NCBI RefSeq assembly: GCF_000519265.1
Contig: NZ_KI912608.1
Location: 1,414,582 to 1,478,581 of the forward strand
Origin: Desulfonatronum lacustre DSM 10312
Lineage (GTDB): Bacteria; Desulfobacterota; Desulfovibrionia; Desulfovibrionales; Desulfonatronaceae
Length of the DNA: 64,000 nt
Direction of reading: 5' to 3'
Shown: positions 43,019 to 51,912 of the stretch, in pieces
How the letters are laid out: the number at the start of each line of letters is the position of its first letter
Position numbering within the stretch: the first letter of the stretch is position 1
Notes under the pieces: generated by a model
What the model was told of the DNA's origin: nothing
Databases searched by the model: none
What the model saw: the letters and a program-made list of their open reading frames with translations, nothing else
Program-made: the position numbers and the translations under genes

Positions 43019-43762
43019 ATGTTGAAGCGTTTTCTTCTGACAGGACTGCTGTTGGCGGCAATGACGTCCACGGCCTGGGCGCAGCGCACGATCACCTTCG
43101 CGTCCGACTGCACGTGGCCGCCCATGGAAATGATCAGCGAAGACCGCGAGTGCGTCGGATTCGGGCCGGATCTTGTCAATGCCATGGCCAAGGCCGGCGG
43201 ATTCGAAGCCGTGATCCAGAACACGGCTTGGGACGGAATTTTCGCAGGATTGGCTACCGGGCGGTACAACGCCATCTCCTCCTCCGTGTCCATCACCGAG
43301 GAACGCAAGAACGCCATGGACTTTTCCGATCCCTACTTTGAAGTCAAGCAGGGCGTCGTGGTCCGGGACGGCTCGGACATCAAGACCGAGGCCGACCTGG
43401 CCGGCAAGACTCTCGGCGCGCAGATCGGGACAACCGGCTACTTCGCCGCCATGCGCATTGCCGGAAACAACGCCAAAAGCTATGACGAAGTGGGCTTGGC
43501 CGTCACCGACCTGGCCAATGGCCGCCTGGACGCGGTGATCGCCGACGATGCCGTGGCCGCGGACTATGCCCTGACCCATCCGGACTTCTCCAAGACCCTG
43601 ACCCTTGCCTTTTTGATCGAGCCGGACGAGCCGGAGTACCTGGGCTTTGCCGTGAAAAAGGGTGACACAGAAACCCTGGAACTGATCAACAGCGCCTTGG
43701 CCGGGGTCAAGGCCAGCGGTGAATACGATCAAATCTTCAAAAAATGGTTCGGCGGGGAATAA
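43019..43762 (+). CDS. Polar amino-acid ABC transporter, periplasmic binding protein (family 3)
   Basis: A 247-residue binding protein with a signal peptide (FLLTGLLLAAMTSTAWA) and the family-3 signature: FASDCTWPPMEMIS, GFGPDLVNAMAKAGG, WDGIFAGLATGRYNAISSSV, ITEERKNAMDFSDPYFE. It captures a polar amino acid, perhaps Gln, Glu or Arg, and delivers it to the permease encoded next. The ribosome-binding site TGGAGG lies upstream. A stable stem-loop follows the gene and probably raises its level relative to the membrane genes. Confidence 0.9.
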   Translation: MLKRFLLTGLLLAAMTSTAWAQRTITFASDCTWPPMEMISEDRECVGFGPDLVNAMAKAGGFEAVIQNTAWDGIFAGLATGRYNAISSSVSITEERKNAMDFSDPYFEVKQGVVVRDGSDIKTEADLAGKTLGAQIGTTGYFAAMRIAGNNAKSYDEVGLAVTDLANGRLDAVIADDAVAADYALTHPDFSKTLTLAFLIEPDEPEYLGFAVKKGDTETLELINSALAGVKASGEYDQIFKKWFGGE

Positions 43763-43786
43763 CCCAGTTCCCTGATGATCACCTCT

Positions 43787-43825
43787 CTCTTCATGCCGGA
43801 TGCGGCCAGCCTCCGGCATGAAGAG
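43787..43825 (+). promoter_or_regulatory. Intercistronic stem-loop after the binding-protein gene
   Basis: CTCTTCATGCCGGA (43787-43800) and TCCGGCATGAAGAG (43812-43825) form a perfect 14-bp stem with an 11-base loop. There is no T-run, so it is not a classic terminator. Its position, between an abundant binding protein and its permease, matches RNA-stabilising hairpins in other ABC operons. Confidence 0.8.
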
Positions 43826-43868
43826 GCTTGATCCTTCTTGAATCCTCAAGCGACGCCAAAGGGAAACG

Positions 43869-44696
43869 ATGGCCGAAAAGCAAGTCGTCATTGACGTTGG
43901 AGACGGAGCGGCCCTGCCGCGCAAGCAAGACCGAGGACTTTTCAGCGCCTGGTGGATCGCCCTGATCGGCGCTCTGGGCATCATTGCCTATCTGTGCATC
44001 TCCCGCCCAGATCCATACTTGCGGGTTCTCAAATTTCTCCCGGACGGGATCGTGGTCACCTTTCAGGTCACCATCCTGTCCATTCTTCTGGCCCTGGTCC
44101 TGGGCCTGTTCACCGGTCTGGGGCGGATTTCCAAGAATCGGGTCATCAACCTGATCGCCTCCACCTATGTCGAAGTAGTTCGCGGCATCCCGCTGCTGGT
44201 CCAACTCTTCTACATCTATTTCGCTCTGGGTCAGGTCTTCGCCAACCTTCCGGACTCCAACGCCCTGTTCATCTTCCTGAAAAACATGCCGCCCCTGGTG
44301 GCCGCGGTGATCGCCATGGGCATCTGCTACGGGGCCTACATGGGCGAAGTTTTTCGAGCCGGGATCGAATCCATCGACCATGGTCAGACCGAGGCGGCCA
44401 GATCCCTGGGCTTCAACCGCACCCAGACCATGTTCTACGTTATCCTGCCCCAAGCCTGGCGGACCATCCTGCCCCCCGTGGGCAACGAATTCATCGCCCT
44501 GCTCAAGGACAGCTCCCTGGTCTCCATCCTGGCGGTGTCGGACATCCTGCGCCGCGGTCGGGAATTCGCCAGCGTGACCTTCAACTACTTCGAAACGTAC
44601 ACCATGGTTGCCCTGGTCTATCTGGTGATCACCCTGCTCCTGTCCAAAGTCGTGAGCACCATGGAAGAAAGGTTGAATTATTATGAGCGCCGCTGA
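43869..44696 (+). CDS. Polar amino-acid ABC transporter permease
   Basis: A 275-residue permease of the HisM/GlnP type with five or six membrane helices (for example [18 protein letters not shown] and [20 protein letters not shown]). The EAA loop reads [20 protein letters not shown], the coupling site for the ATPase. Residues [20 protein letters not shown] are typical. It forms the membrane channel with the 44683-45423 ATPase; the genes overlap by 14 bases. Confidence 0.92.
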   Translation: MAEKQVVIDVGDGAALPRKQDRGLFSAWWIALIGALGIIAYLCISRPDPYLRVLKFLPDGIVVTFQVTILSILLALVLGLFTGLGRISKNRVINLIASTYVEVVRGIPLLVQLFYIYFALGQVFANLPDSNALFIFLKNMPPLVAAVIAMGICYGAYMGEVFRAGIESIDHGQTEAARSLGFNRTQTMFYVILPQAWRTILPPVGNEFIALLKDSSLVSILAVSDILRRGREFASVTFNYFETYTMVALVYLVITLLLSKVVSTMEERLNYYERR

Positions 44697-45423
44697 AAAA
44701 ATCATCAGCATCCGCAACGCCAGCAAATTTTTCGGCGACCTCAAGGCTCTGAACGACGTGTCCCTGGACATCCATGCCGGGGAAAAAGTGGTGATCATCG
44801 GACCCAGCGGCTCCGGGAAAAGCACCCTGTTGCGGGCCGTCAATCGGTTGGAGACCATCGACCGGGGCGTCATCACCGTGGACGGCAAGGACGTCAACGA
44901 CCCCAGAAACGACATCAACGTTTTGCGCATGGAAATGGGCATGGTTTTTCAAAGCTTCAACCTCTTTCCACACAAGACGGTGCTGGAAAACCTGACCATG
45001 GCCCCCATCAAGCTGAAGAACATTCCCCGCGCCCAAGCCGAGGAACGGGCCATGGCCCTGTTGAAGAAAGTGGGCATCGATGAAAAATCCGCGGTTTATC
45101 CGGTCAAGCTCTCCGGCGGCCAAAAACAACGGGTGGCCATTGCCCGTGCCCTGGCCATGAACCCCAAGATCATGCTCTTTGATGAGCCCACCTCCGCCCT
45201 GGACCCGGAAATGATCGGCGAGGTGCTGGACGTCATGGTCACCCTGGCCAAGGAGGGCATGACCATGGCCGTGGTCACCCATGAAATGGGCTTTGCCCGG
45301 GAAGTGGCGGACCGGATCGTTTTCATGGACCAGGGGGAAATCGTGGAAGTCGGTGCACCGGACCACTTTTTCGAACGCCCCGAGCATCCCCGGCTGAAAA
45401 AGTTTTTGAGCCAGATTTTGTGA
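44683..45423 (+). CDS. Polar amino-acid ABC transporter ATP-binding protein
   Basis: A 246-residue ATPase of the GlnQ type: Walker [17 protein letters not shown]-loop [13 protein letters not shown], signature [16 protein letters not shown], Walker [13 protein letters not shown] and switch His [10 protein letters not shown]. All catalytic residues are present. It powers uptake of the amino acid bound by the 43019 gene product. It is followed by a long inverted repeat. Confidence 0.93.
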   Translation: MSAAEKIISIRNASKFFGDLKALNDVSLDIHAGEKVVIIGPSGSGKSTLLRAVNRLETIDRGVITVDGKDVNDPRNDINVLRMEMGMVFQSFNLFPHKTVLENLTMAPIKLKNIPRAQAEERAMALLKKVGIDEKSAVYPVKLSGGQKQRVAIARALAMNPKIMLFDEPTSALDPEMIGEVLDVMVTLAKEGMTMAVVTHEMGFAREVADRIVFMDQGEIVEVGAPDHFFERPEHPRLKKFLSQIL

Positions 45424-45574
45424 GGGTTCAGCTATTCAACGGTTCACGGTTCAACGGTTGGTTTTGGCCAGGACATGCAAACCTGCTTTCCATGACGATC
45501 TTTTGATCCGAACCTCACTCGCCCTCAATCACGACCGTAACCGTTGAACCGTGACCCCCTGAACAGCTGAACCC
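45424..45574. repeat. 36-bp imperfect inverted repeat between the ABC operon and the HIT gene
   Basis: The arms at 45424-45459 and 45539-45574 match at 32 of 36 positions (beginning GGGTTCAGCT and containing TCACGGTTCAACGGTT). The right arm ends two bases before the HIT start codon. The 79-base centre has no gene. It resembles dispersed GGTTCAACGGTT-type palindromes, but it is unlike the hexamer family. Confidence 0.85.
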
Positions 45575-45576
45575 TT

Positions 45577-46071
45577 ATGGACACCCTTTTCGCCCCCTGG
45601 AGAATGGAGTACATTCTCGGTCCCAAGGCGGACGAGTGCGTGTTTTGCCTTCCGGAATCCACCGCGCGGGATCGCGATCAACTGGTTTTAGTTCGCGGAA
45701 GGCTTTGCTTTGTGATCATGAACAGGTATCCCTACACCAACGGCCACCTGATGGTGGCTCCGTACCGCCATGTTCCGGACCTGACGGATATGAACGAGGC
45801 GGAAGCCGGTGAAATGACGGATTGGCTGCAACGCTCCGTCCGGGTTCTCCGCGAGGCGCTCGGGCCGGACGGCTTCAACATCGGTTTGAACTTGGGAAGC
45901 GTCGCCGGCGCGGGCATTCAGGACCACCTGCATATGCACGTCGTCCCCCGCTGGCACGGAGACACCTCATTTATGACGGTTTGCGGCCAAACCCGCGTCG
46001 TCTCCGAGCACCTCTCGGCGACGCACGCCAAACTGGCATCGCTGTTTCTTACCATCTCACCCACACTCTAA
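45577..46071 (+). CDS. HIT family nucleotide hydrolase/transferase
   Basis: A 164-residue histidine-triad protein with the motif DHLHMHVVPRWHG, and the zinc-type pair VFCLPE at the N terminus. WRMEYILGP and NRYPYTNGHLMVAPYRH are typical of the AP4A phosphorylase-like branch. It likely cleaves AMP-linked substrates. The start codon directly follows a palindrome arm, and no ribosome-binding site is visible (only CAGCTGAACCC). The LapA gene is 21 bases downstream. Confidence 0.9.
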   Translation: MDTLFAPWRMEYILGPKADECVFCLPESTARDRDQLVLVRGRLCFVIMNRYPYTNGHLMVAPYRHVPDLTDMNEAEAGEMTDWLQRSVRVLREALGPDGFNIGLNLGSVAGAGIQDHLHMHVVPRWHGDTSFMTVCGQTRVVSEHLSATHAKLASLFLTISPTL

Positions 46072-46092
46072 CCCCGCATAAGGAGAGGCTGT

Positions 46093-46512
46093 ATGCGCTA
46101 TTTGAAGGTCTTGCTGCTGACACTTTTTTTCTTCGTCTCCATGGTGTTCTTTATCCAGAACAACGACATGTTGTCCAACGAACTCGTTCTCAAATTGGAA
46201 CTGTTCGACCTGAGCTTCGTTTCCCGCGAAATGCCCTTTTACCTGATCGTCCTGGTGAGTTTCGTGATCGGCTCGGTATTCAGCATGAGTTATTTCCTGG
46301 CGGAAAAAATCCGGCTTACCCATGAGTTGAAATCCTCCAAGGCCAAACTGGCCGCCCTGGAGCAGGAAGTGACCTCCCTGCGCAACCTGCCGTTGGAAGA
46401 GGAAGTCTATCCTTCCAGCTCCAAGACCGAAACCGCCTTCTCCACGGCATCCTACGCAGACGAGTCGGCGCAGCCCTATTCCGAGAAAAAGCGCGAAGAC
46501 GGCGTGGCATAA
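46093..46512 (+). CDS. lapA: LapA domain-containing inner-membrane protein
   Basis: A 139-residue protein with two membrane helices (VLLLTLFFFVSMVFFIQNND and MPFYLIVLVSFVIGSVFSM) and a short coiled coil (THELKSSKAKLAALEQEV), the LapA/DUF1049 pattern. In Escherichia coli LapA and LapB regulate LPS synthesis through LpxC degradation. A TPR gene of LapB type follows 139 bases on. AGGAGAGG precedes the start. Confidence 0.85.
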   Translation: MRYLKVLLLTLFFFVSMVFFIQNNDMLSNELVLKLELFDLSFVSREMPFYLIVLVSFVIGSVFSMSYFLAEKIRLTHELKSSKAKLAALEQEVTSLRNLPLEEEVYPSSSKTETAFSTASYADESAQPYSEKKREDGVA

Positions 46513-46651
46513 GGTCATTGTCCCACGTCGCGCCTCCTCTCGGCGCGTTGTTGGCCGCCATCGGGTTCACGAAACGCATCTCGGCATTCCGGGCCGCGCG
46601 TGAACCCGGTGGTGTTTCCTTTTGACCGCCTTTTTCATTGAGTTGTAACGA

Positions 46652-47773
46652 ATGCGCGATTGGATAAAAATGGTTTTCTCCTCCAGGTCCATGGGTCAGA
46701 ATCATTTTCCCAACGAATCCCACGCGGACGGGTTGTTGCCGCCCTCCGAGGACACCTTCGCGGCCATCAGCGAACTGAGCCGGGTGGTCAAGAACAACCC
46801 GGACGCCGTGGAAATTTATCTGGCTCTGGGCAACCTGTACCGTTCCCAAGGGGAAATCGAGCGGGCCGTTCACATCCGCCAGAACCTGATCCTGCGCCCC
46901 GGCTTGCATCAAGAGTTCAAAGCCCGTGCATATTATGAACTGGGCCGGGACTACAAACGCGGCGGCTTTGTGGACCGGGCCTTCGACGCCTTGCGCCAAG
47001 CCCGTAAGATCGCCGGCAACAACCCGGCCATCACCCTGGAACTGGCCAAACTCAGCGCCGAATCCGAGGAATACGTCCAGGCGGCCAAGTATTACCAGGA
47101 GTTGGGCAACTCCGTTGCCGAGGCCCATTACATGGTTCGGCAGGCCCAAAAAGAGTGTCGGGACGACCCCAAGCGCTTCCCGGCTGGTAAATGGCTCGAC
47201 CGGGCCCTGAAGGTTTCCCCGGGATGCATGGAGGCTTGGCTGGAAAAACTGCAACGCGCCTGGGGCGGGCTGGAAAAAACCAAGCCGGCCACTATCCTGG
47301 ACAAGGCCATGGCCCTGGTCCCGGAACAGATGCGCTTCATGTTGCTTGAAGGACTTCTCAATACTTCGAGCAACAACGACCGTTCCGGCAACGCCCTCTC
47401 TTCCGCCCCGGACTTGGACGCCGCCCTGGCCGTGCTGTCCGGCTATCCCCAGGACATGCTGCTCCAGTATTACGGAGGCCTGCTGCTCCTGAACCAAGGC
47501 CACGAACAGGACGCCCAGGCCTGGTTCGAGCGCTGCCTGATCCTGGAGCCGAATTTCTGGCTGGCCCGCCTGGAAATCCTGAATCTGGCAAAAAAACACC
47601 ACGATTTGCCAAAAACCCTGGCCGTGCAACTGGATTTTTTTCTTTCCCGTGCCCGGGAAGTCAAACGATTCTCCTGCCGTCAGTGCGGACTGAAGCGGGA
47701 ATCGATCTTTTTCATCTGTCCCCGCTGTGGTTCCTGGCACTCCATCACCTTTCGCCGCAATCTGAATGAGTGA
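46652..47773 (+). CDS. lapB: LapB-like TPR protein with C-terminal metal-binding Cys pairs
   Basis: A 373-residue TPR protein: NPDAVEIYLALGNLYRSQGE, ARAYYELGRDYKRGGFVDRA and further units, ending in two CxxC pairs (FSCRQCGLK and FFICPRCGSWH), the rubredoxin-like knuckle of LapB. Unlike the E. coli protein it lacks an N-terminal membrane anchor; an in-frame TAA two codons before the ATG rules out an upstream start. It overlaps mutS by eight bases. Confidence 0.85.
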   Translation: MRDWIKMVFSSRSMGQNHFPNESHADGLLPPSEDTFAAISELSRVVKNNPDAVEIYLALGNLYRSQGEIERAVHIRQNLILRPGLHQEFKARAYYELGRDYKRGGFVDRAFDALRQARKIAGNNPAITLELAKLSAESEEYVQAAKYYQELGNSVAEAHYMVRQAQKECRDDPKRFPAGKWLDRALKVSPGCMEAWLEKLQRAWGGLEKTKPATILDKAMALVPEQMRFMLLEGLLNTSSNNDRSGNALSSAPDLDAALAVLSGYPQDMLLQYYGGLLLLNQGHEQDAQAWFERCLILEPNFWLARLEILNLAKKHHDLPKTLAVQLDFFLSRAREVKRFSCRQCGLKRESIFFICPRCGSWHSITFRRNLNE

Positions 47774-50519
47774 TCCAAGTCCGCCCAAGCTGACGCCCAT
47801 GCTGGAGCAGTACCTGGGCATCAAGGCCGCCCATCCGGACGCCCTGCTGTTTTTCCGCATGGGGGACTTCTACGAGCTGTTCTTCGAGGACGCCGAAACG
47901 GCGGCCCGGGAACTGCAGATCACCCTGACCAGCCGCAACCCCAACGCCGAAAACCCCGTTCCCATGTGCGGGGTGCCCTATCACGCCTGCGAATCCTACC
48001 TGACCCAACTCCTGAACAAGGGGCTCAAGGTGGCCATCTGCGATCAGGTGGAAGACCCCAAAGAGGCCAAGGGACTGGTCAAACGGGCCGTGACCAGAGT
48101 CCTGACCCCGGGCACCCTGGTGGAGGACGCCGGCCTTGAGGCCAAGGAGCACCATTTTCTGGCCGCGCTGTTCTGGGACGCCCAGGCGGACTTCGGCGGA
48201 CTGGCCTGGGTGGACGTGTCCACCGGGGCGTGCCGGGGCATCCGGGTTCGCGGCCAGATGCCGCTGTGGTCCTGGGTGGCCAAGCTCCAGCCACGGGAAC
48301 TGTTGCTGCCCGACCATCTCCGCCCCCCGGTCCAGGCCGGGGATGTTTCCACCCGGATCACCCCGCTGCCCGTGCGGGGCTTCTTCGAATTCGGTCAGGC
48401 CAAGGAACGGGTTCTGCGGACCCAGGGCGTGGCCGATCCGCACGTCCTGGACCTGGAGAACAAGCCGCAGCTCATCCAGGCCTTCGGGGCCCTGCTGGCC
48501 TATCTGAAGCAGACCCAGAAACACGATCCGAACCACCTCCAGTCGTTTCAAGTCATCCAACCCGGCGATTTTCTGCTCCTGGACGAAGTCACCCTGCGCA
48601 ACCTGGAAATTTTTCGCCGCCTAGACGGCGGACGCGGACCGGGCACCCTGCGCCACGTCCTGGACCAGACCCTGACGCCCATGGGCGGCCGCCTATTGGA
48701 ATCCCGACTCCACTACCCCTGGAAGGAGCCGGAGCCGATCCTCCAAAACCAGGCCGTCGTCGCAGCACTGTTGGAAAGCGACGCATCCCGCTCCGAACTC
48801 GCCCAGCGACTGTCCACCACAACGGACCTGGAACGCATCGCCACCCGGATTTCCATGAACCGGACCTCGCCCCGGGATTTCGCGGCCCTGCGTCAAGGCG
48901 TCGCCCGGCTGCCCGGGCTCCGGGAAGCCTTGAACACTCTGACCCAGACTGGTCAAAATTCCGACGTGCCGGGAAACGGATCCTCGGTGGTTTCACCTTC
49001 CGACCATGGACCGGGCAACTTCGACGACATGCCCCCGCAACTGCTCCAGGACGTTTTGCGGACATGGGACGATCTTGACGACCTGGCGGACCTGCTCCAG
49101 CGGGCTCTGGTAGACTCTCCGCCCCTGCTGATCACGGACGGCGGCATTTTTCGCCCCGGATACGACCCGGATCTGGACGTTCTGCTGGACCTGGCGGAGC
49201 ACGGACAGGATACCTTGCGGGAGATGCTGGCCGGGGAACAGGAGCTGACCGGCCAGCCGAAGTTGAAGATGGGCTACAACCGGGTTTTCGGCTATTATTT
49301 CGAGCTGCCCAGGTCCCAGACCAAGGAATTACCCGAACGTTTCCAGCGGCGGCAGTCCCTGGTTTCCAGTGAGCGCTTCGTGACCGAAGAGCTGAAAGAG
49401 CTGGAGGATCGCTTGCTGGGTGCCTCGGATCGGCGCAAGGTTCTGGAGCACAAACTGTTTCAGGAACTGCGGGACAAGGTAGACGGATTCCGGCCACGGG
49501 TCATGCGCATGGCCGAGACCGTGGCCCGCCTGGACGTCTGGTTGGCCTTGGCCGAAGCGGCCAGGAAATGGTCCTGGTCCCGCCCCGCCGTGGCCACGGA
49601 CCTGAACATCTCCATCATCGGCGGCCGTCATCCGGGCATCGAGGCCTGCCAGGGCAGCGCGGACTACATTCCCAACGATGTGCACCTGGACGACCAGCGG
49701 AGGGTGCTGATCATCACCGGTCCGAACATGGGCGGCAAGTCCACGGTGCTCCGCCAGACCGCGCTGATCTGCATCCTGACCCAGATCGGCTCCTTCGTCC
49801 CGGCCGCCCGGGCGTCCATCGGCCTCACGGATCGGATCTTCACCCGTGTGGGGGCCTCGGACAACTTGAGTCTTGGGCAAAGCACCTTTATGGTGGAGAT
49901 GATTGAGACGGCTCGCATCCTGCGTCAGGCCACCCAACGCAGTCTGGTCATCCTGGACGAAATCGGCCGGGGGACCAGCACCTACGACGGCCTGGCCCTG
50001 GCCTGGGCCGTGGTGGAGGAACTCTCCGGCCAGGGGGTGAAACAATCCAGAGGGCCCGTGCGGACCCTGTTCGCCACCCATTACCACGAACTGACCTCCC
50101 TGGAAGGCCGGTTGCCCGGTGTGCGCAACTACAACATCGCGGTCAAGGAGTGGAAAGGCGACATCATTTTTTTACGCCGACTGGTCCCAGGCCCTTCGGA
50201 CCGCAGCTACGGTATTGAGGTGGCCAAGCTGGCCGGCCTGCCGCGCGGGGTCGTGGCCAGGGCCAAGGAGATTCTGGAGGAACTGGACGCCGCGAAGCAA
50301 CCTCGAAAGCTCCACCAGTCATCCAAACCGACGCGACAACAACTGCTCCGCGATCCCTTGCCCGGCTTGGGAATCACGCCACCCTCCCGCGAGAATCCGG
50401 AAGAAACCGAAATTTTGAACCGATTACGCGACCTGGACCCGACGCACCTCAGCCCCATGCAGGCGTTGACCCTGCTCCAGCAATGGAAGGAACGCCTGGA
50501 AGGCGACGTTGGAATCTGA
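47766..50519 (+). CDS. mutS: DNA mismatch repair protein MutS
   Basis: A 917-residue MutS: mismatch-contact motif FFRMGDFYELFFEDAE with the FYE triad, connector and lever domains, and the ATPase with Walker A GPNMGGKST (about 652-660), LGQSTFMVEMIE, Walker B VILDEIGRGTSTYDGLA and FATHYHEL. It recognises mismatches and recruits MutL. No mutL is nearby. It overlaps lapB, and its stop codon lies inside the start of a hexamer repeat. Confidence 0.96.
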   Translation: MSDPSPPKLTPMLEQYLGIKAAHPDALLFFRMGDFYELFFEDAETAARELQITLTSRNPNAENPVPMCGVPYHACESYLTQLLNKGLKVAICDQVEDPKEAKGLVKRAVTRVLTPGTLVEDAGLEAKEHHFLAALFWDAQADFGGLAWVDVSTGACRGIRVRGQMPLWSWVAKLQPRELLLPDHLRPPVQAGDVSTRITPLPVRGFFEFGQAKERVLRTQGVADPHVLDLENKPQLIQAFGALLAYLKQTQKHDPNHLQSFQVIQPGDFLLLDEVTLRNLEIFRRLDGGRGPGTLRHVLDQTLTPMGGRLLESRLHYPWKEPEPILQNQAVVAALLESDASRSELAQRLSTTTDLERIATRISMNRTSPRDFAALRQGVARLPGLREALNTLTQTGQNSDVPGNGSSVVSPSDHGPGNFDDMPPQLLQDVLRTWDDLDDLADLLQRALVDSPPLLITDGGIFRPGYDPDLDVLLDLAEHGQDTLREMLAGEQELTGQPKLKMGYNRVFGYYFELPRSQTKELPERFQRRQSLVSSERFVTEELKELEDRLLGASDRRKVLEHKLFQELRDKVDGFRPRVMRMAETVARLDVWLALAEAARKWSWSRPAVATDLNISIIGGRHPGIEACQGSADYIPNDVHLDDQRRVLIITGPNMGGKSTVLRQTALICILTQIGSFVPAARASIGLTDRIFTRVGASDNLSLGQSTFMVEMIETARILRQATQRSLVILDEIGRGTSTYDGLALAWAVVEELSGQGVKQSRGPVRTLFATHYHELTSLEGRLPGVRNYNIAVKEWKGDIIFLRRLVPGPSDRSYGIEVAKLAGLPRGVVARAKEILEELDAAKQPRKLHQSSKPTRQQLLRDPLPGLGITPPSRENPEETEILNRLRDLDPTHLSPMQALTLLQQWKERLEGDVGI

Positions 50520-50591
50520 ATCGAAATCGAAATCGCGAAAAGCAAATAACGAGCTCGAATGTCGACGATAGCGATTTCGATACCGATTTCG
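50513..50591. repeat. TCGAAA-type hexamer inverted repeat overlapping the mutS stop (element 8)
   Basis: The left arm begins in the last mutS codons (GGAATCTGAATCGAAATCGA, whose TGA is the stop) and ends near 50537. The right arm is at 50567-50591 (GATAGCGATTTCGATACCGA and onward). The loop contains GAGCTC. It lies between mutS and lysA. Confidence 0.82.
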
Positions 50592-50658
50592 TCTCCAGGC
50601 AAAGCCTGAATGTACGACCATATTGAACGTAAAAAATGAATGAAGGAGAATCGAACCC

Positions 50659-51912
50659 ATGCATCACTTTACATATCGCAATGGAGAACTGTACGCCGAG
50701 GATGTGGCGGTCCGGGATTTGGCCGCTCAGTACGGCACCCCGCTGTACGTCTATTCCACGGCCACCTTCAAGCGCCACTTCCAGGCCTTTGACTCCGCCT
50801 TCGCCGATTTGCCGCACATGACGTGCTATTCGGTCAAGGCCAATTCCAACCTCTGCGTACTGCGCCTGCTCAGCGAACTGGGCGCGGGCATGGACATCGT
50901 TTCCGGGGGCGAACTGTTCCGGGCCCTTTCCGCCGGGGTCCCGGCCCGCAAAATCGTCTATTCCGGAGTGGGCAAACGAGCCGAGGAAATCCGGGAAGCC
51001 CTGCTGGCCGACATTCTGATGTTCAACGTGGAGTCCATGGACGAGCTGCGGCGGATCAACGATATCGCCCTGGAACTGGGCAAGGTCGCCCGGATCAGCC
51101 TGCGCATCAATCCGGACGTGGACCCCAAGACCCATCCTTACATTTCCACGGGGATGAAAAACAACAAGTTCGGCCTGGACATCAAGCAATCCCTGGAAGG
51201 CTATGAACTGGCCCTGAAGCTTCCAGGCATCGAGCCCGTGGGCATCGACTGCCACATCGGCTCTCAACTCACCTCCATCGAACCGTTCCTGGAAGCCCTG
51301 CACCGGATCAAAGACTTCAGCCAAAAGTTGAAAAAAATGGGCGTGGATGTTCGCTTTCTGGACCTGGGAGGCGGCCTGGGCATCACCTACGACCAGGAAG
51401 AGCCTCCGCATCCCAAGGAGTTCGGCCAAGTCCTGGTCCGGGAACTTCAGGACATGGACGTCACCTTGATCCTCGAACCGGGGCGGGTCATCGCCGGCAA
51501 CACGGGCATTCTGGTCACGGAAGTCGTGTACACCAAGTCCACGGAAACCAAGCATTTCGTGATCGTCGACGCCGCCATGAACGATCTGGTTCGGCCATCC
51601 TTGTACCAGTCCCATCACTCCATCGCCGAAGTGACGCCCCAACGTCGGCCGGCACGGAACGTGGACGTGGTCGGGCCCATCTGCGAGTCAGGCGACTTCC
51701 TGGCCCGGGACCGGGATCTGCCCGAGGTCCGCTCCGGAGAACTGCTGGCGATTTTTTCCGCCGGTGCTTACGGCTTCACCATGTCCTCCCAGTACAATTC
51801 CCGCCCCCGGGCCGCGGAAATTCTGGTGGACGGCTCCCAGACAATGCTGGCCCGCAAACGCGAAACCTACAGCGACCTGATTGCCCTGGAGCGTCAATGT
51901 CTCAAGGAATGA
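50659..51912 (+). CDS. lysA: Diaminopimelate decarboxylase
   Basis: A 417-residue alanine-racemase-fold PLP enzyme: PLP lysine K60 in TCYSVKANSN, VSGGELFRALSAGVPARKI, DCHIGSQLTSIEPF, GGGLGITYDQEEPP (phosphate loop) and the dimer active-site Cys in VGPICESGDFLARD. It performs the last step of lysine synthesis, meso-DAP to lysine. AAGGAG lies upstream. The histidine kinase gene overlaps its 3' end by 16 bases. Confidence 0.95.
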   Translation: MHHFTYRNGELYAEDVAVRDLAAQYGTPLYVYSTATFKRHFQAFDSAFADLPHMTCYSVKANSNLCVLRLLSELGAGMDIVSGGELFRALSAGVPARKIVYSGVGKRAEEIREALLADILMFNVESMDELRRINDIALELGKVARISLRINPDVDPKTHPYISTGMKNNKFGLDIKQSLEGYELALKLPGIEPVGIDCHIGSQLTSIEPFLEALHRIKDFSQKLKKMGVDVRFLDLGGGLGITYDQEEPPHPKEFGQVLVRELQDMDVTLILEPGRVIAGNTGILVTEVVYTKSTETKHFVIVDAAMNDLVRPSLYQSHHSIAEVTPQRRPARNVDVVGPICESGDFLARDRDLPEVRSGELLAIFSAGAYGFTMSSQYNSRPRAAEILVDGSQTMLARKRETYSDLIALERQCLKE

